From: Brachybacterium sp. P6-10-X1
Lineage (GTDB): Bacteria; Actinomycetota; Actinomycetes; Actinomycetales; Dermabacteraceae
Assembly: GCF_001969445.1 (NCBI RefSeq)
Contig: NZ_CP017297.1
Location: 806,001-870,000, forward strand
Direction: 5' to 3'
Length of the DNA stretch: 64,000 bases
Part shown: piece by piece, positions 8,584 through 16,979 of the stretch
Position numbering within the stretch: position 1 is the stretch's first letter
Layout of the letters: every line of letters starts with the position of its first letter
The notes under the pieces: model-generated
What the model was told of the DNA's origin: nothing
Database searches by the model: none
Seen by the model: the letters and a program-made list of their open reading frames with translations, nothing else
Translations under genes and position numbers: made by a program

Positions 8584-9957
8584 TCAGGCATCGCCCTCGG
8601 AACGCAGGATCCTGCGCAGCGCCTCGAGGCGCCGGCTGATCTGGGCCTCGTTGCCGTGGCCGGTGGGCCGGTAGTAGTCCACCCCGACGAGCTCGTCGGG
8701 GGCGTACTGCTGCGCGACCACGGCGTGCGGGGCGTCATGGGCGTACCGGTACTCGGTGCCGTGGCCGAGCGTCTTCGCCCCGGCGTAGTGGGCGTCGCGC
8801 AGGTGGGCGGGCACCGGACCGGCCTTCCCGTCGCGGACGTCGGCGATCGCCGCGTCCAGCGCCCGGTAGGACGCGTTGGACTTCGGCGCGGAGGCGATGT
8901 GGACCACTGCTTGCGCCAGCGGGATGCGGCCCTCGGGCAGGCCGAGCATCTGGACCGCCTGCATCGCGGCGACGGCGACCTGCAGCGCGCTGGGGTCCGC
9001 CATGCCGACCTCCTCGCCCGCCGCGATCACGACGCGTCGGGCGATGAAGCGAGGATCCTCGCCCGATTCGATCATGCGGGCGAGGTAGTGCAGGGAGGCG
9101 TCGACGTCGCTGCCCCGCATCGACTTGATGAAGGCGCTGGTGACGTCGTAGTGCTGGTCGCCGCCCCGGTCGTAGCGCAGGGCGGCGCGGTTCACGGCCT
9201 GCGCGAGCGTGGCGGCGTCGATCTCCGGCTCGTCCTTGAGCAGCGCGGCCGCCGCCGCGGCCTCGAGCGAGGTGAGGATCTTGCGGGCGTCTCCCCCGCC
9301 GAGGCGCAGCAGCGCCTCGCGCGCGTCGTCGGTGAGGGTGACGGACTCGTCCAGTCCGCGCGGATCGGTCAGCGCCCGGTCCACCAGGGCGTCGAGGTCG
9401 GCGCGCTCCAGGGGCTCGAGGGTCAGCACGATCGAGCGCGACAGCAGCGGGGAGATCACCGAGAAGTACGGGTTCTCGGTGGTCGCGGCGACCAGGGTCA
9501 CCCAGCGGTTCTCGACGCTGGGCAGCAGGGCGTCCTGCTGGGACTTGGAGAAGCGGTGGACCTCGTCGACGAACAGCACGGTCTCGCGGCCGACGGTGCG
9601 CAGCCGGGCGCGGGCCTGGTCGACGACCTCGCGGATGTCCTTGACCCCGGCGAGCACCGCGGAGACCTCCACGAACTCGCGGTCGCCGGACTGCGCCACC
9701 ACATAGGCGAGGGTCGTCTTGCCGGTGCCGGGAGGACCCCACAGGATCACCGAGCTGGGCGCCGTGCGGGAATCGTCGGCGGCCACCAGGCGACGCAGCG
9801 GGCTGCCGGGCTCGAGGGCCGCCTGCTGGCCGACGATCTCCTCGAGGCTGCGCGGTCGCATCCGCACCGCCAGCGGCGCCCGGTGATCGATGTTGCGGTC
9901 GGACAGGGTGCGCGGGACGGGCGCGTCACCGCCGAGCGAGAACAGGTCCTCCTCCAT
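8584..9957 (-). CDS. rarA: Replication-associated recombination protein A (MgsA/RarA AAA+ ATPase)
   Basis: A 457-residue AAA+ protein. Walker A GPPGTGKTTLAYVVAQ is near residue 75, Walker B LFVDEVHRF near 128, sensor 1 VAATTENPYFSV, and the C-terminal tetramerisation and MgsA_C domain ends in YYRPTGHGNEAQISRRLEAL. RarA homologues act at stalled replication forks and resemble clamp-loader subunits. In many Actinobacteria the gene lies near rpsD and alaS, as here. The 144-bp gap to rpsD suggests rpsD has its own promoter. Confidence 0.93.
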   Translation of the reverse strand: MEEDLFSLGGDAPVPRTLSDRNIDHRAPLAVRMRPRSLEEIVGQQAALEPGSPLRRLVAADDSRTAPSSVILWGPPGTGKTTLAYVVAQSGDREFVEVSAVLAGVKDIREVVDQARARLRTVGRETVLFVDEVHRFSKSQQDALLPSVENRWVTLVAATTENPYFSVISPLLSRSIVLTLEPLERADLDALVDRALTDPRGLDESVTLTDDAREALLRLGGGDARKILTSLEAAAAAALLKDEPEIDAATLAQAVNRAALRYDRGGDQHYDVTSAFIKSMRGSDVDASLHYLARMIESGEDPRFIARRVVIAAGEEVGMADPSALQVAVAAMQAVQMLGLPEGRIPLAQAVVHIASAPKSNASYRALDAAIADVRDGKAGPVPAHLRDAHYAGAKTLGHGTEYRYAHDAPHAVVAQQYAPDELVGVDYYRPTGHGNEAQISRRLEALRRILRSEGDA

Positions 9958-10016
9958 CCCCTCAGCCTAAGCCGGAGCGGGGACGGACCGGAGCGCAGCC
10001 CCCACGGCAAGAGTCC

Positions 10017-11123
10017 TCACCGGAAGGAGCCCACCTCACGGGCGAGCCGCCCCGGCCACGACGGGCCCTCGAAGATCATCGCGGTGTACCCCTGGACGAG
10101 ATCCGCCCCGGCCGCGAGCCTCTCGCGCACGTCGTCCGCGGTGGTGACCCCGCCGCAGCTGATGATCGCGGCCTCGCTCGGCAGCTCGCGGCGCAGCAGC
10201 TGGAGAACCTCCAGCGAGCGCTCGGCGAGCACCGGGCCCGACAGGCCGCCGGCGCCGATGGTCTCCAGGCGGGAGCGCGGAGTCGTCAGGGAGTCGGGCC
10301 GCGCGATGGTGGTGTTGGTGGCGATCACCCCGGTCAGCCCCACCTCGGCGACCAGGGCGGCGACGGCGCGGATGTCGTCGTCGTGGAGGTCGGGGGCGAT
10401 CTTGACCAGCACCGGCAGCTCGCGGCGCAGCCGCCGACGGGCCTGGCCCACTTCGTCCAGGACTGCCTCCAGGACCGGACGGAGCATGTCGACGCTCTGC
10501 AGGTCCCGCAGGCCCGGGGTGTTGGGGCTGGAGACGTTCAGGGCGAGATAGGTGGCGTACGGCGCGAGCAGGCGGGCGGAGAAGCGGTAGTCCTCGGCGG
10601 CGTCCTCGAGAGCGGTCACCTTGGACTTGCCGATGTTCACCCCGATCACGGCGCGCTGGCCGCGCTCCGTGCGCCGGGCCGCGGCGAGGGACTTGGCCAA
10701 GGCCTGAGCACCGTGGTTGTTGAAGCCCATGCGATTGATCAGCGACCGGTCCGGGATCAGCCGGAAGGAGCGCGGCCGGGGATTGCCGGGCTGCGGCTTG
10801 GCGGTCACGGTGCCCACCTCGACGTGGCCGAAGCCGAGGTCGAGCAGGGCCAGGGGCACCTCGCCGTCCTTGTCGAAGCCGGCCGCCAGGCCCAGGGGGC
10901 TGTGGTGCTCGCCGCCGAGCACCTCGCGCGCGGGACGCCGATCGTGCATCGGGTCCGGGGTGGCGAAGACGGCGCGCAGCAGGCGCGAGCCCCCGGGCAG
11001 CGCCCGCGCGCAGCGCAGGCAGCCGACGGTCAGCCGGTGCGCCTGCTCCGCGTCGAGCCGGCTGAGGACGTGCCGGAACAGCATGGCGTAGGGGCCGCGT
11101 CGAGCGGTGTCGTTCGTGGTCAC
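10017..11123 (-). CDS. pyrD: Dihydroorotate dehydrogenase (quinone), class 2
   Basis: A 368-residue protein. The N-terminal helical extension YAMLFRHVLSRLDAEQAHRL is the membrane-associating segment typical of class 2 enzymes. The FMN barrel has LGLAAGFDKDGEVPLALLDL, NRMGFNNHGA, LNVSSPNTPGLRDLQ (catalytic Ser) and IISCGGVTTADDV. It oxidises dihydroorotate to orotate with quinone in pyrimidine synthesis at the membrane. GTG 11123 gives a sensible N-terminus; ATG 11084 is an alternative. The frame upstream of 11123 runs into the neighbouring membrane protein gene and is not used. Confidence 0.93.
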   Translation of the reverse strand: MTTNDTARRGPYAMLFRHVLSRLDAEQAHRLTVGCLRCARALPGGSRLLRAVFATPDPMHDRRPAREVLGGEHHSPLGLAAGFDKDGEVPLALLDLGFGHVEVGTVTAKPQPGNPRPRSFRLIPDRSLINRMGFNNHGAQALAKSLAAARRTERGQRAVIGVNIGKSKVTALEDAAEDYRFSARLLAPYATYLALNVSSPNTPGLRDLQSVDMLRPVLEAVLDEVGQARRRLRRELPVLVKIAPDLHDDDIRAVAALVAEVGLTGVIATNTTIARPDSLTTPRSRLETIGAGGLSGPVLAERSLEVLQLLRRELPSEAAIISCGGVTTADDVRERLAAGADLVQGYTAMIFEGPSWPGRLAREVGSFR

Positions 11124-11140
11124 GTCATCACCGTACGCGG

Positions 11141-11563
11141 TCAGCGGGGCTGTTCCGGGGCCCTTGGGCCCTGGCGTCGCCCGACGAGGATGTAGACGAG
11201 GGCCACGATCGGCAGCAGCAGTGGCACGTAGCCGTAGCCCTGCCCGAATCCGGACCACACGGAGTCATCGGCGAACAGGGCGGCATCGAACACGCTGAGC
11301 AGCCCCACCGCCAGCACGCCGAGCAGCTCGATCGCGCACAGCGCGAGGGCCCACGGCGAGCGGCGCCCGCGACGCACCAGCACGACCGTCACCGCGATGT
11401 AGGTCAGCGCCGCCAACAGGGAGAACACGTACGCCACGGGAGCGGCTGTGAAGTCCCGCAGGATCTGCACCAGGCTGCGGGCGGTCGCCGACAGCGCGAA
11501 GATCCCGTAGACGATGATCAGCACCGCCTCGAAGCCCCGTGTGCGCTGCGCGGTCGCGGTCAT
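11141..11563 (-). CDS. Small integral membrane protein (four predicted helices)
   Basis: A 140-residue protein starting MTATAQRTRGFEAVLIIVYG. About four hydrophobic segments (IVYGIFALSATARSLV, VFSLLAALTYIAVTVVLV, ALALCAIELLGVLAVGLL, VPLLLPIVALVYILVG) are separated by basic loops, and the tail is short and charged. I recognise no catalytic motif. The ATG overlaps the TGA of the upstream membrane gene, so the two are coupled and may form a heteromeric complex. Conserved small membrane pairs between pyrD and pepA occur in related actinobacteria, but I know of no assigned function. Confidence 0.75.
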   Translation of the reverse strand: MTATAQRTRGFEAVLIIVYGIFALSATARSLVQILRDFTAAPVAYVFSLLAALTYIAVTVVLVRRGRRSPWALALCAIELLGVLAVGLLSVFDAALFADDSVWSGFGQGYGYVPLLLPIVALVYILVGRRQGPRAPEQPR

Positions 11564-11922
11564 GCGAAGCCTCCCGGCCAGATCTGGGTCAGGCGCAACA
11601 GCAGCACCATGGACACGAGCGCGACCACCGCGATCACCAGGCTCCCGAAGCGGCTGCGCTCCCAGACGCCGACCCAGCCGCCGCCGACGGTCATCAGCAC
11701 TCCGGTGAGCAGGTAGCCGTACAGGGTGATCGGGTCGGGGGGATGCCCGCCGCCGAGGTCCCGCAGGCCCAGGGCGACCCCGAGGACCACCCACGTCAGA
11801 GCGGCCAGCGCGCAGGCGCCGAGCAGGACGAGATCCGCGCTGAGGTCCCGGGCCGTGTAGTAGATCCCCAGCAGGGCGGTCACCAGGCACACGATGGCGA
11901 CCAGGATGCTCAGAGCCAGCAT
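11560..11922 (-). CDS. Small integral membrane protein, coupled to its downstream partner
   Basis: A 120-residue protein starting MLALSILVAIVCLVTALLG. It has four hydrophobic segments at about residues 3-20, 28-50, 66-85 and 92-112. ATG 11922 is preceded by AGGTAGG. It overlaps the next minus-strand gene by 4 bp and diverges from pepA, leaving an 80-bp shared control region. The function is unknown, and no transporter or enzyme signature is visible. Confidence 0.72.
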   Translation of the reverse strand: MLALSILVAIVCLVTALLGIYYTARDLSADLVLLGACALAALTWVVLGVALGLRDLGGGHPPDPITLYGYLLTGVLMTVGGGWVGVWERSRFGSLVIAVVALVSMVLLLRLTQIWPGGFA

Positions 11923-12001
11923 CGACCTACCTGTTCTGTGCGGGGATCCGTGGGGACGGCGCGGCGACGCGGGGCGTCGGGACCGCCCCTACGATAGAAC
12001 C

Positions 12002-13486
12002 ATGCCCATTGTTTCTGTAGCTGATACCGCTCTGCGCGACGTCGACGCCGACGTCCTGATCCTCCCCCTTCTGGTCGGCGGTGATGACGCCCCCTCCACG
12101 GTGCCCGGCGCCCCGGAGATCTCCGAGGCCATCACGCATCTGGAGGCTTCCGCCGCCCGCGGCGACCTCCATCGCATCCCCTCCTTCGGCCTGACCGCCG
12201 CGAAGTCCGTGCTGCTGGTCGGCATCGGTGAGGAGGATCTCTCCGCCGCGGGTGCCGAGGATCTCCGTCTCGCCTTCGGCGCCGCCACCCGGTCGCTGGC
12301 CGGGGTCGGTTCCGCCGTGATCGGCGTACCCGGGGGGACGGCCGAGCAGCGCGCCGCGGCCCTCGAGGGCGCCGCCCTGGGCGCCTACGCGTTCATCGCC
12401 CACAAGACGGCCACCGGCGGCTCCGCCCCGAAGCCCGCGCTGAGCTCCCTGACGCTGCTCGGCGCGGAATCCGCGGACACCGCGGCGGCCGAGCGCGCCG
12501 GCGTGCTCTCCGAGATCGTCGACATCACCCGCGACCTGGTCAACACCCCGCCGAATCTGCTGTACCCGGCCGAGTTCGCCCGCCGGGTGGAAGAGATCGT
12601 GGCGGGCCTGCCGCTGACCGTGACCGTCCTGGACGAGAAGCAGCTCGCCGAGGGCGGCTACGGAGGCATCATCGGCGTCGGCCAGGGGTCCACCCGCCCG
12701 CCGCGCCTCGTGCGCATCGAGTACTCCCCCGCCGTCGCCCGCAGCTCCGTGGCGCTGGTGGGCAAGGGCATCACCTTCGACACCGGCGGCATCTCGCTCA
12801 AGCCGGCCCCCGGCATGGACGACATGACCTCGGACATGACCGGTGCCGCCACCGTGCTCGGGGCGACGGTCGGTGCCGCGAAGCTGGGCCTGGACGTGAA
12901 GGTCACCACCTATCTGGCGCTGGCCGAGAACATGCCCGGCGGCGGTGCCCAGCGTCCCGGTGACGTCGTCACCATGCGCAACGGGAGGACGGTCGAGGTG
13001 CTCAACACCGACGCCGAGGGCCGCATGGTGATGGCCGACGCCCTGGTCGACGCCGTCGCCGACGGGCCCGACCTGGTGATGGATGTGGCCACCCTGACCG
13101 GTGCCGCCGTGGTCGCCCTCGGCAAGCGCACCGCGGGGGTCCTGGGCACGCAGCAGGGGCGGGACACGGTCATGGAGGCTTCGGAGCGCTCGGGCGAGCC
13201 GTTCTGGCCGCTGCCGTTCCCCGCCGAGCTGCGCGCCGATCTGACAGGTCGGGTGGCCGATCTGAGCAACATCGGCGAGCGCCCCGGCGGGGCGCTCTCG
13301 GCCGGCATCTTCCTGCAGGAGTTCGTCGGCGACACGGAGTGGGCCCACCTGGACATCGCCGGTCCCGGCTTCGCGTCCGCGCCGCTGGGATACATGGGCA
13401 AGGGAGCGACCGGCATGAGCGTTCGCACCGTGCTGGAGGTGCTCGCCGATCGCGCTGCGGGCCGCGGTGCGGCGACCGACACGTGA
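12002..13486 (+). CDS. pepA: Leucyl aminopeptidase (M17 family)
   Basis: A 494-residue protein. The M17 signature NTDAEGRMVMADAL and the metal-binding stretch GKGITFDTGGISLKPAPG give the two-zinc active site, and the weaker N-terminal macro-like domain spans residues 1-170. It removes N-terminal Leu and other residues from peptides in the cytosol, usually as a hexamer. I chose ATG 12002 because the N-terminus MPIVSVADTALRDVDADVL fits the family; the upstream frame is unlikely to be translated. Its place before the 2-oxoacid dehydrogenase genes matches the mycobacterial order (pepB then dlaT). Confidence 0.93.
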   Translation: MPIVSVADTALRDVDADVLILPLLVGGDDAPSTVPGAPEISEAITHLEASAARGDLHRIPSFGLTAAKSVLLVGIGEEDLSAAGAEDLRLAFGAATRSLAGVGSAVIGVPGGTAEQRAAALEGAALGAYAFIAHKTATGGSAPKPALSSLTLLGAESADTAAAERAGVLSEIVDITRDLVNTPPNLLYPAEFARRVEEIVAGLPLTVTVLDEKQLAEGGYGGIIGVGQGSTRPPRLVRIEYSPAVARSSVALVGKGITFDTGGISLKPAPGMDDMTSDMTGAATVLGATVGAAKLGLDVKVTTYLALAENMPGGGAQRPGDVVTMRNGRTVEVLNTDAEGRMVMADALVDAVADGPDLVMDVATLTGAAVVALGKRTAGVLGTQQGRDTVMEASERSGEPFWPLPFPAELRADLTGRVADLSNIGERPGGALSAGIFLQEFVGDTEWAHLDIAGPGFASAPLGYMGKGATGMSVRTVLEVLADRAAGRGAATDT

Positions 13487-13631
13487 TCCTCGCCGCTGAT
13501 CATCGCTGATCGACCCGCTGTACGGGCGTGATGGCGCCGCCTGGTGGCCTAGCATGGGACACGCAGGCGGCGCCGTCGGCATCCGAGCCGGCTCGTGCCG
13601 CACAGACACGTACACACCGAGGAGCACACAG

Positions 13632-15035
13632 GTGGCGGATACAACCACTGACCAGTTCGACGTCGTGATCCTGGGCGGTGGCAGCGGCGGCTATGCGGCC
13701 GCGCTGCGCGGTGCCCAGCTCGGCCAGAAGATCGCCCTCGTGGAGAAGGACAAGCTCGGTGGCACCTGCCTGCACCGCGGCTGCGTCCCGACGAAGGCCC
13801 TGCTGCACGTCGGCGAGCTCGCCGACGCCCCCGCCGAGGCCTCCGAGGTCGGCCTCGATCTCACGCTCAACTCCGTCGACGTCGACAAGATGCTGGGCTT
13901 CAAGGACAAGATCGTCGGCCGCCTGCACAAGGGCCTGCAGGGCCTGGTGAAATCGCGCAAGGTCGAGTACGTCGAGGGCTTCGGCCGGCTCACCGGTCCC
14001 AAGACCGTCAGCGTCGAAGGCGAAGGCGGCACGCGCGAGCTGACCGCCGAGAGCATCATCCTCGCCACAGGGTCCTTCTCGAAGACCCTCCCGGGCATCG
14101 ACCTGGGCGGCCGATTCCTGGACTCCGAGGCCGCGCTGCAGCTGCCCGAGGTGCCGAAGAACCCGATCATCCTGGGCGGCGGCGTCATCGGCGTCGAGTT
14201 CGCCTCCGTGTGGAAGTCCCTCGGGGCCGAGTCGGTGACCATCGTCGAGGGCCTTCCCCACCTGGTGGCCAACGAGGACGAGTCGATCGCCAAGGCGCTC
14301 GAGCGCGCCTACAAGAAGCGCGGCATCACCTTCTCGCTCGGCACCTTCACCGAGAAGGCCGAGCAGGACGAGAACGGGGTCACGGTCACCCTCACCGATG
14401 GCACCGTCTTCGAGGGCGACTACCTGCTGGTCGCGGTGGGGCGTGGCCCGATCACCGCCGATCTCGGCTACGAGGAGCAGGGGATCGAGATGGATCGCGG
14501 CTTCGTCCTGGCGAACAAGGAGACCCTGGAGACCAACGTCCCCGGCATCTACGCCGTCGGCGACATCGTCCCCGGCCTGCAGCTCGCCCACCGAGGATTC
14601 CAGCAGGGCATCTTCGTGGCCGAGCGCATCGGGGGCCAGAATCCCGCGCCGATCGTCGAGTCCGGGATCCCGCGCATCACCTACTGCGAGCCACAGGTCG
14701 GGTCGGTGGGCCTCTCGGAGAAGCAGGCCAAGGAGCAGCTGGGCGAGGACGCCGTGGAGTCCTACGAGTACAACCTCGGCGGCAACGGGAAGTCCCAGAT
14801 CCTCGGCACCACCGGCTTCATCAAGCTGGTCCGCGAGAAGGGCGGCGCCATCGTCGGCGTGCACATGATCGGCTCGCGGATCTCCGAGCTCATGGGTGAG
14901 GCCCAGCTCATCGTCAACTGGGAGGCCCATCCCGAGGACGTCGCCTCCCTCATCCATGGACACCCCTCGCAGCACGAGGCGGTGGGCGAGGCTGCTCTCG
15001 CCCTCGCCGGCAAGCCGCTGCACGCCCACGCCTGA
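13632..15035 (+). CDS. lpdA: Dihydrolipoyl dehydrogenase (E3)
   Basis: A 467-residue flavoprotein disulfide reductase. The FAD fold GGGSGGYAAALRGAQLG is near residue 14, the redox disulfide is in GGTCLHRGCVPTKALLH near residue 40, the NAD domain has LGGGVIGVEFASVW, and the C-terminal dimer domain has GHPSQHEAVGEA with the catalytic His-Glu. It reoxidises the lipoyl groups of E2. The GTG start at 13632 has GAGGAG upstream. The E2 gene begins 24 bp downstream with its own GGAGGAG, so the two form an operon. Confidence 0.95.
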   Translation: MADTTTDQFDVVILGGGSGGYAAALRGAQLGQKIALVEKDKLGGTCLHRGCVPTKALLHVGELADAPAEASEVGLDLTLNSVDVDKMLGFKDKIVGRLHKGLQGLVKSRKVEYVEGFGRLTGPKTVSVEGEGGTRELTAESIILATGSFSKTLPGIDLGGRFLDSEAALQLPEVPKNPIILGGGVIGVEFASVWKSLGAESVTIVEGLPHLVANEDESIAKALERAYKKRGITFSLGTFTEKAEQDENGVTVTLTDGTVFEGDYLLVAVGRGPITADLGYEEQGIEMDRGFVLANKETLETNVPGIYAVGDIVPGLQLAHRGFQQGIFVAERIGGQNPAPIVESGIPRITYCEPQVGSVGLSEKQAKEQLGEDAVESYEYNLGGNGKSQILGTTGFIKLVREKGGAIVGVHMIGSRISELMGEAQLIVNWEAHPEDVASLIHGHPSQHEAVGEAALALAGKPLHAHA

Positions 15036-15059
15036 GCCCCTCCAGGAGGAGAGAACCCC

Positions 15060-16871
15060 ATGTCTGAATCCGTGAAGATGCCTGCTCTCGGTGAGTCCGT
15101 CACCGAGGGCACCGTCACCCGCTGGCTGAAGGCCGTCGGCGAGTCGGTCGAGGTCGACGAGCCGCTGCTCGAGGTCTCCACCGACAAGGTCGACACCGAG
15201 ATCCCCTCGCCCGTCGCGGGCACCATCGAGAAGATCCTGGTCGAAGAGGACGAGGACGCCGAGGTCGGCGCCGATCTCGTCGTCATCGGCGACGGCTCCG
15301 GCTCCGAGAGCGCCGGGTCCGACGACTCGGGGGCCGAGGCGTCCGAGAGCTCCGAGGACTCCGCCTCGGAGGGCGAGGACCTCGCGTCCGACGAGACCAC
15401 CGCACCGTCCACCGAGGCGCCCGCGGAGTCCGCCGAGTCCCCGAAGGCCGACGAGTCCTCCGACGACGCCGGCTCCGCGGCGGCATCCGGGTCCGGCGCG
15501 GCCTCCGGCGAAGAGGTCACCATGCCTGCTCTCGGTGAGTCCGTCACCGAGGGCACCGTCACCCGCTGGCTGAAGGCCGTCGGCGAGTCGGTCGAGGTCG
15601 ACGAGCCGCTGCTCGAGGTCTCCACCGACAAGGTCGACACCGAGATCCCCTCCCCCGTCGCCGGCACCGTGCTGGAGATCCGGGTCGAGGAGGACGAGGA
15701 CGCCGAGGTCGGCTCCGTGCTGGCCGTCGTCGGGGATTCCTCCGGGGCCCCGGCCGCGGAGGAGAAGCCCGCCGCCCCGGCCCCGAAGGCCGAGGAGAAG
15801 CCCGCCGAGAAGGAGGCCCCGAAGGCCGAGGACAAGCCCACGGCTCCGAAGGCCCCCGAGCAGAAGTCGCAGGAGCCCTCCGCTCCCGCCGCCGCTCCGG
15901 CCGCCGCTCCGGCTCCCAAGGCCGCGGACTCCGTCAGCGGCGCCGAGTCCTCCGGATACGTCACTCCGCTGGTGCGCAAGATGGCGGCCGAGGCCGGCGT
16001 CGACCTGGCCACGGTCTCCGGCACCGGCCTGGGCGGACGCATCCGCAAGCAGGACGTGCAGCAGGCGATCGACGCACAGAAGTCCTCGGCCTCCGCTCCT
16101 GCCGCCTCCGCCGCTCCGGCAGCCGCAGCCCCGGCGCAGGTCGAGGTCTCCCCGCTGCGCGGCACCGAGGAGAAGATGAGCCGCGTCCGCAAGGTCACGG
16201 CCAAGCGGATGATGGAGTCGCTGCACGGGCAGGCGCAGCTGACCACCGCGGTCGAGGTCGACATGACCCGGGTCGCGAAGCTGCGCGGGAAGGCGAAGGA
16301 TGCCTTCGCCCAGCGCGAGGGCGCCAAGCTCACGTTCCTGCCGTTCATCATGCAGGCCGCGGTCGAGGCTCTGAAGACCTATCCGAAGGTCAACGCCTCG
16401 ATCGACGAGGACATGATCAAGTACGCCGCCTCCGAGAACATCGGTATGGCCGCGGACACCGATCGAGGCCTGGTCGTGCCGGTGATCAAGAACTCGGGCG
16501 ACCTGAACCTGGCGGGTCTGGCCCGCCAGATCGGCGATCTCGGGGCTCGGGCGAAGAACAACAAGCTCACCCCGGACGATCTCCAGGGCGCGACCTTCAC
16601 GATCACCAACACCGGATCCGGCGGTGCCCTCTGGGACACCCCGATCGTGCCGAACCCCCAGGTCGGCATCCTCGGCTGCGGCACCATCGTGAAGCGGCCC
16701 GCGGTCGTGCAGAACGCCGAGGGCGATGACTCCATCGCGGTCCGCTCGATGATGTACCTGTTCCTCTCCTACGACCACCGTCTCGTCGACGGCGGCGACG
16801 CGGCCCGCTTCCTCACCTTCATGAAGAAGCGGCTCGAGGACGGCGCCTTCGAGGCGGAACTCGGCCTGTGA
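15060..16871 (+). CDS. sucB: 2-oxoacid dehydrogenase E2, dihydrolipoyl acyltransferase with two lipoyl domains
   Basis: A 603-residue protein. Lipoyl domain 1 is at residues 1-80 and lipoyl domain 2 at about 150-228, each with the lipoylated Lys in VSTDKVDTEIPSP. They are joined by Ser/Glu/Asp-rich and then Ala/Pro/Lys linkers. A subunit-binding domain follows (YVTPLVRKMAAEAGVDL, GGRIRKQDV near 300-345) and the acyltransferase domain ends in SYDHRLVDGGDAARF. Actinobacterial homologues (mycobacterial DlaT) serve pyruvate dehydrogenase, with 2-oxoglutarate use handled by a fused Kgd enzyme, so dlaT may be the better symbol. The first 131 bp of both lipoyl domains are identical in DNA. Confidence 0.92.
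   Translation: MSESVKMPALGESVTEGTVTRWLKAVGESVEVDEPLLEVSTDKVDTEIPSPVAGTIEKILVEEDEDAEVGADLVVIGDGSGSESAGSDDSGAEASESSEDSASEGEDLASDETTAPSTEAPAESAESPKADESSDDAGSAAASGSGAASGEEVTMPALGESVTEGTVTRWLKAVGESVEVDEPLLEVSTDKVDTEIPSPVAGTVLEIRVEEDEDAEVGSVLAVVGDSSGAPAAEEKPAAPAPKAEEKPAEKEAPKAEDKPTAPKAPEQKSQEPSAPAAAPAAAPAPKAADSVSGAESSGYVTPLVRKMAAEAGVDLATVSGTGLGGRIRKQDVQQAIDAQKSSASAPAASAAPAAAAPAQVEVSPLRGTEEKMSRVRKVTAKRMMESLHGQAQLTTAVEVDMTRVAKLRGKAKDAFAQREGAKLTFLPFIMQAAVEALKTYPKVNASIDEDMIKYAASENIGMAADTDRGLVVPVIKNSGDLNLAGLARQIGDLGARAKNNKLTPDDLQGATFTITNTGSGGALWDTPIVPNPQVGILGCGTIVKRPAVVQNAEGDDSIAVRSMMYLFLSYDHRLVDGGDAARFLTFMKKRLEDGAFEAELGL
15078..15652 (+). repeat. Direct repeat within the E2 gene: duplicated lipoyl-domain DNA
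   Basis: Bases 15078-15208 and 15522-15652 are identical over 131 bp, including every synonymous position. The first mismatch is at 15209/15653, and similarity continues weakly beyond. The two copies are 444 bp apart and in frame. They encode the lipoyl domain from its MPALGESVTEG start through the lipoylated lysine. Confidence 0.95.
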
Positions 16872-16925
16872 GCCCGTGGGCGCCAGGGTCGTCCGGCCGT
16901 GACCTCTCACCGCTGACCTGACCCC

Positions 16926-16962
16926 GAAGGGCCGGCACCGAACGGATCGGTGCCGGCCCTTC
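16926..16962 (+). terminator. Strong hairpin terminator after the E2 gene
   Basis: A perfect 16-bp inverted repeat, GAAGGGCCGGCACCGA and its complement, with a 5-nt loop, lies 55 bp after the E2 stop and 17 bp before the end of the convergent gene. It can act on both strands. There is no U-tract. Confidence 0.8.
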
Positions 16963-16979
16963 CGGCGTCCCGGGACGGA

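Noticed and set aside
13500..16910. 1136-residue minus-strand frame across lpdA and the E2 gene
   Set aside because: Low-complexity Gly/Arg/Leu composition mirrors the real genes, both of which have full motif sets.
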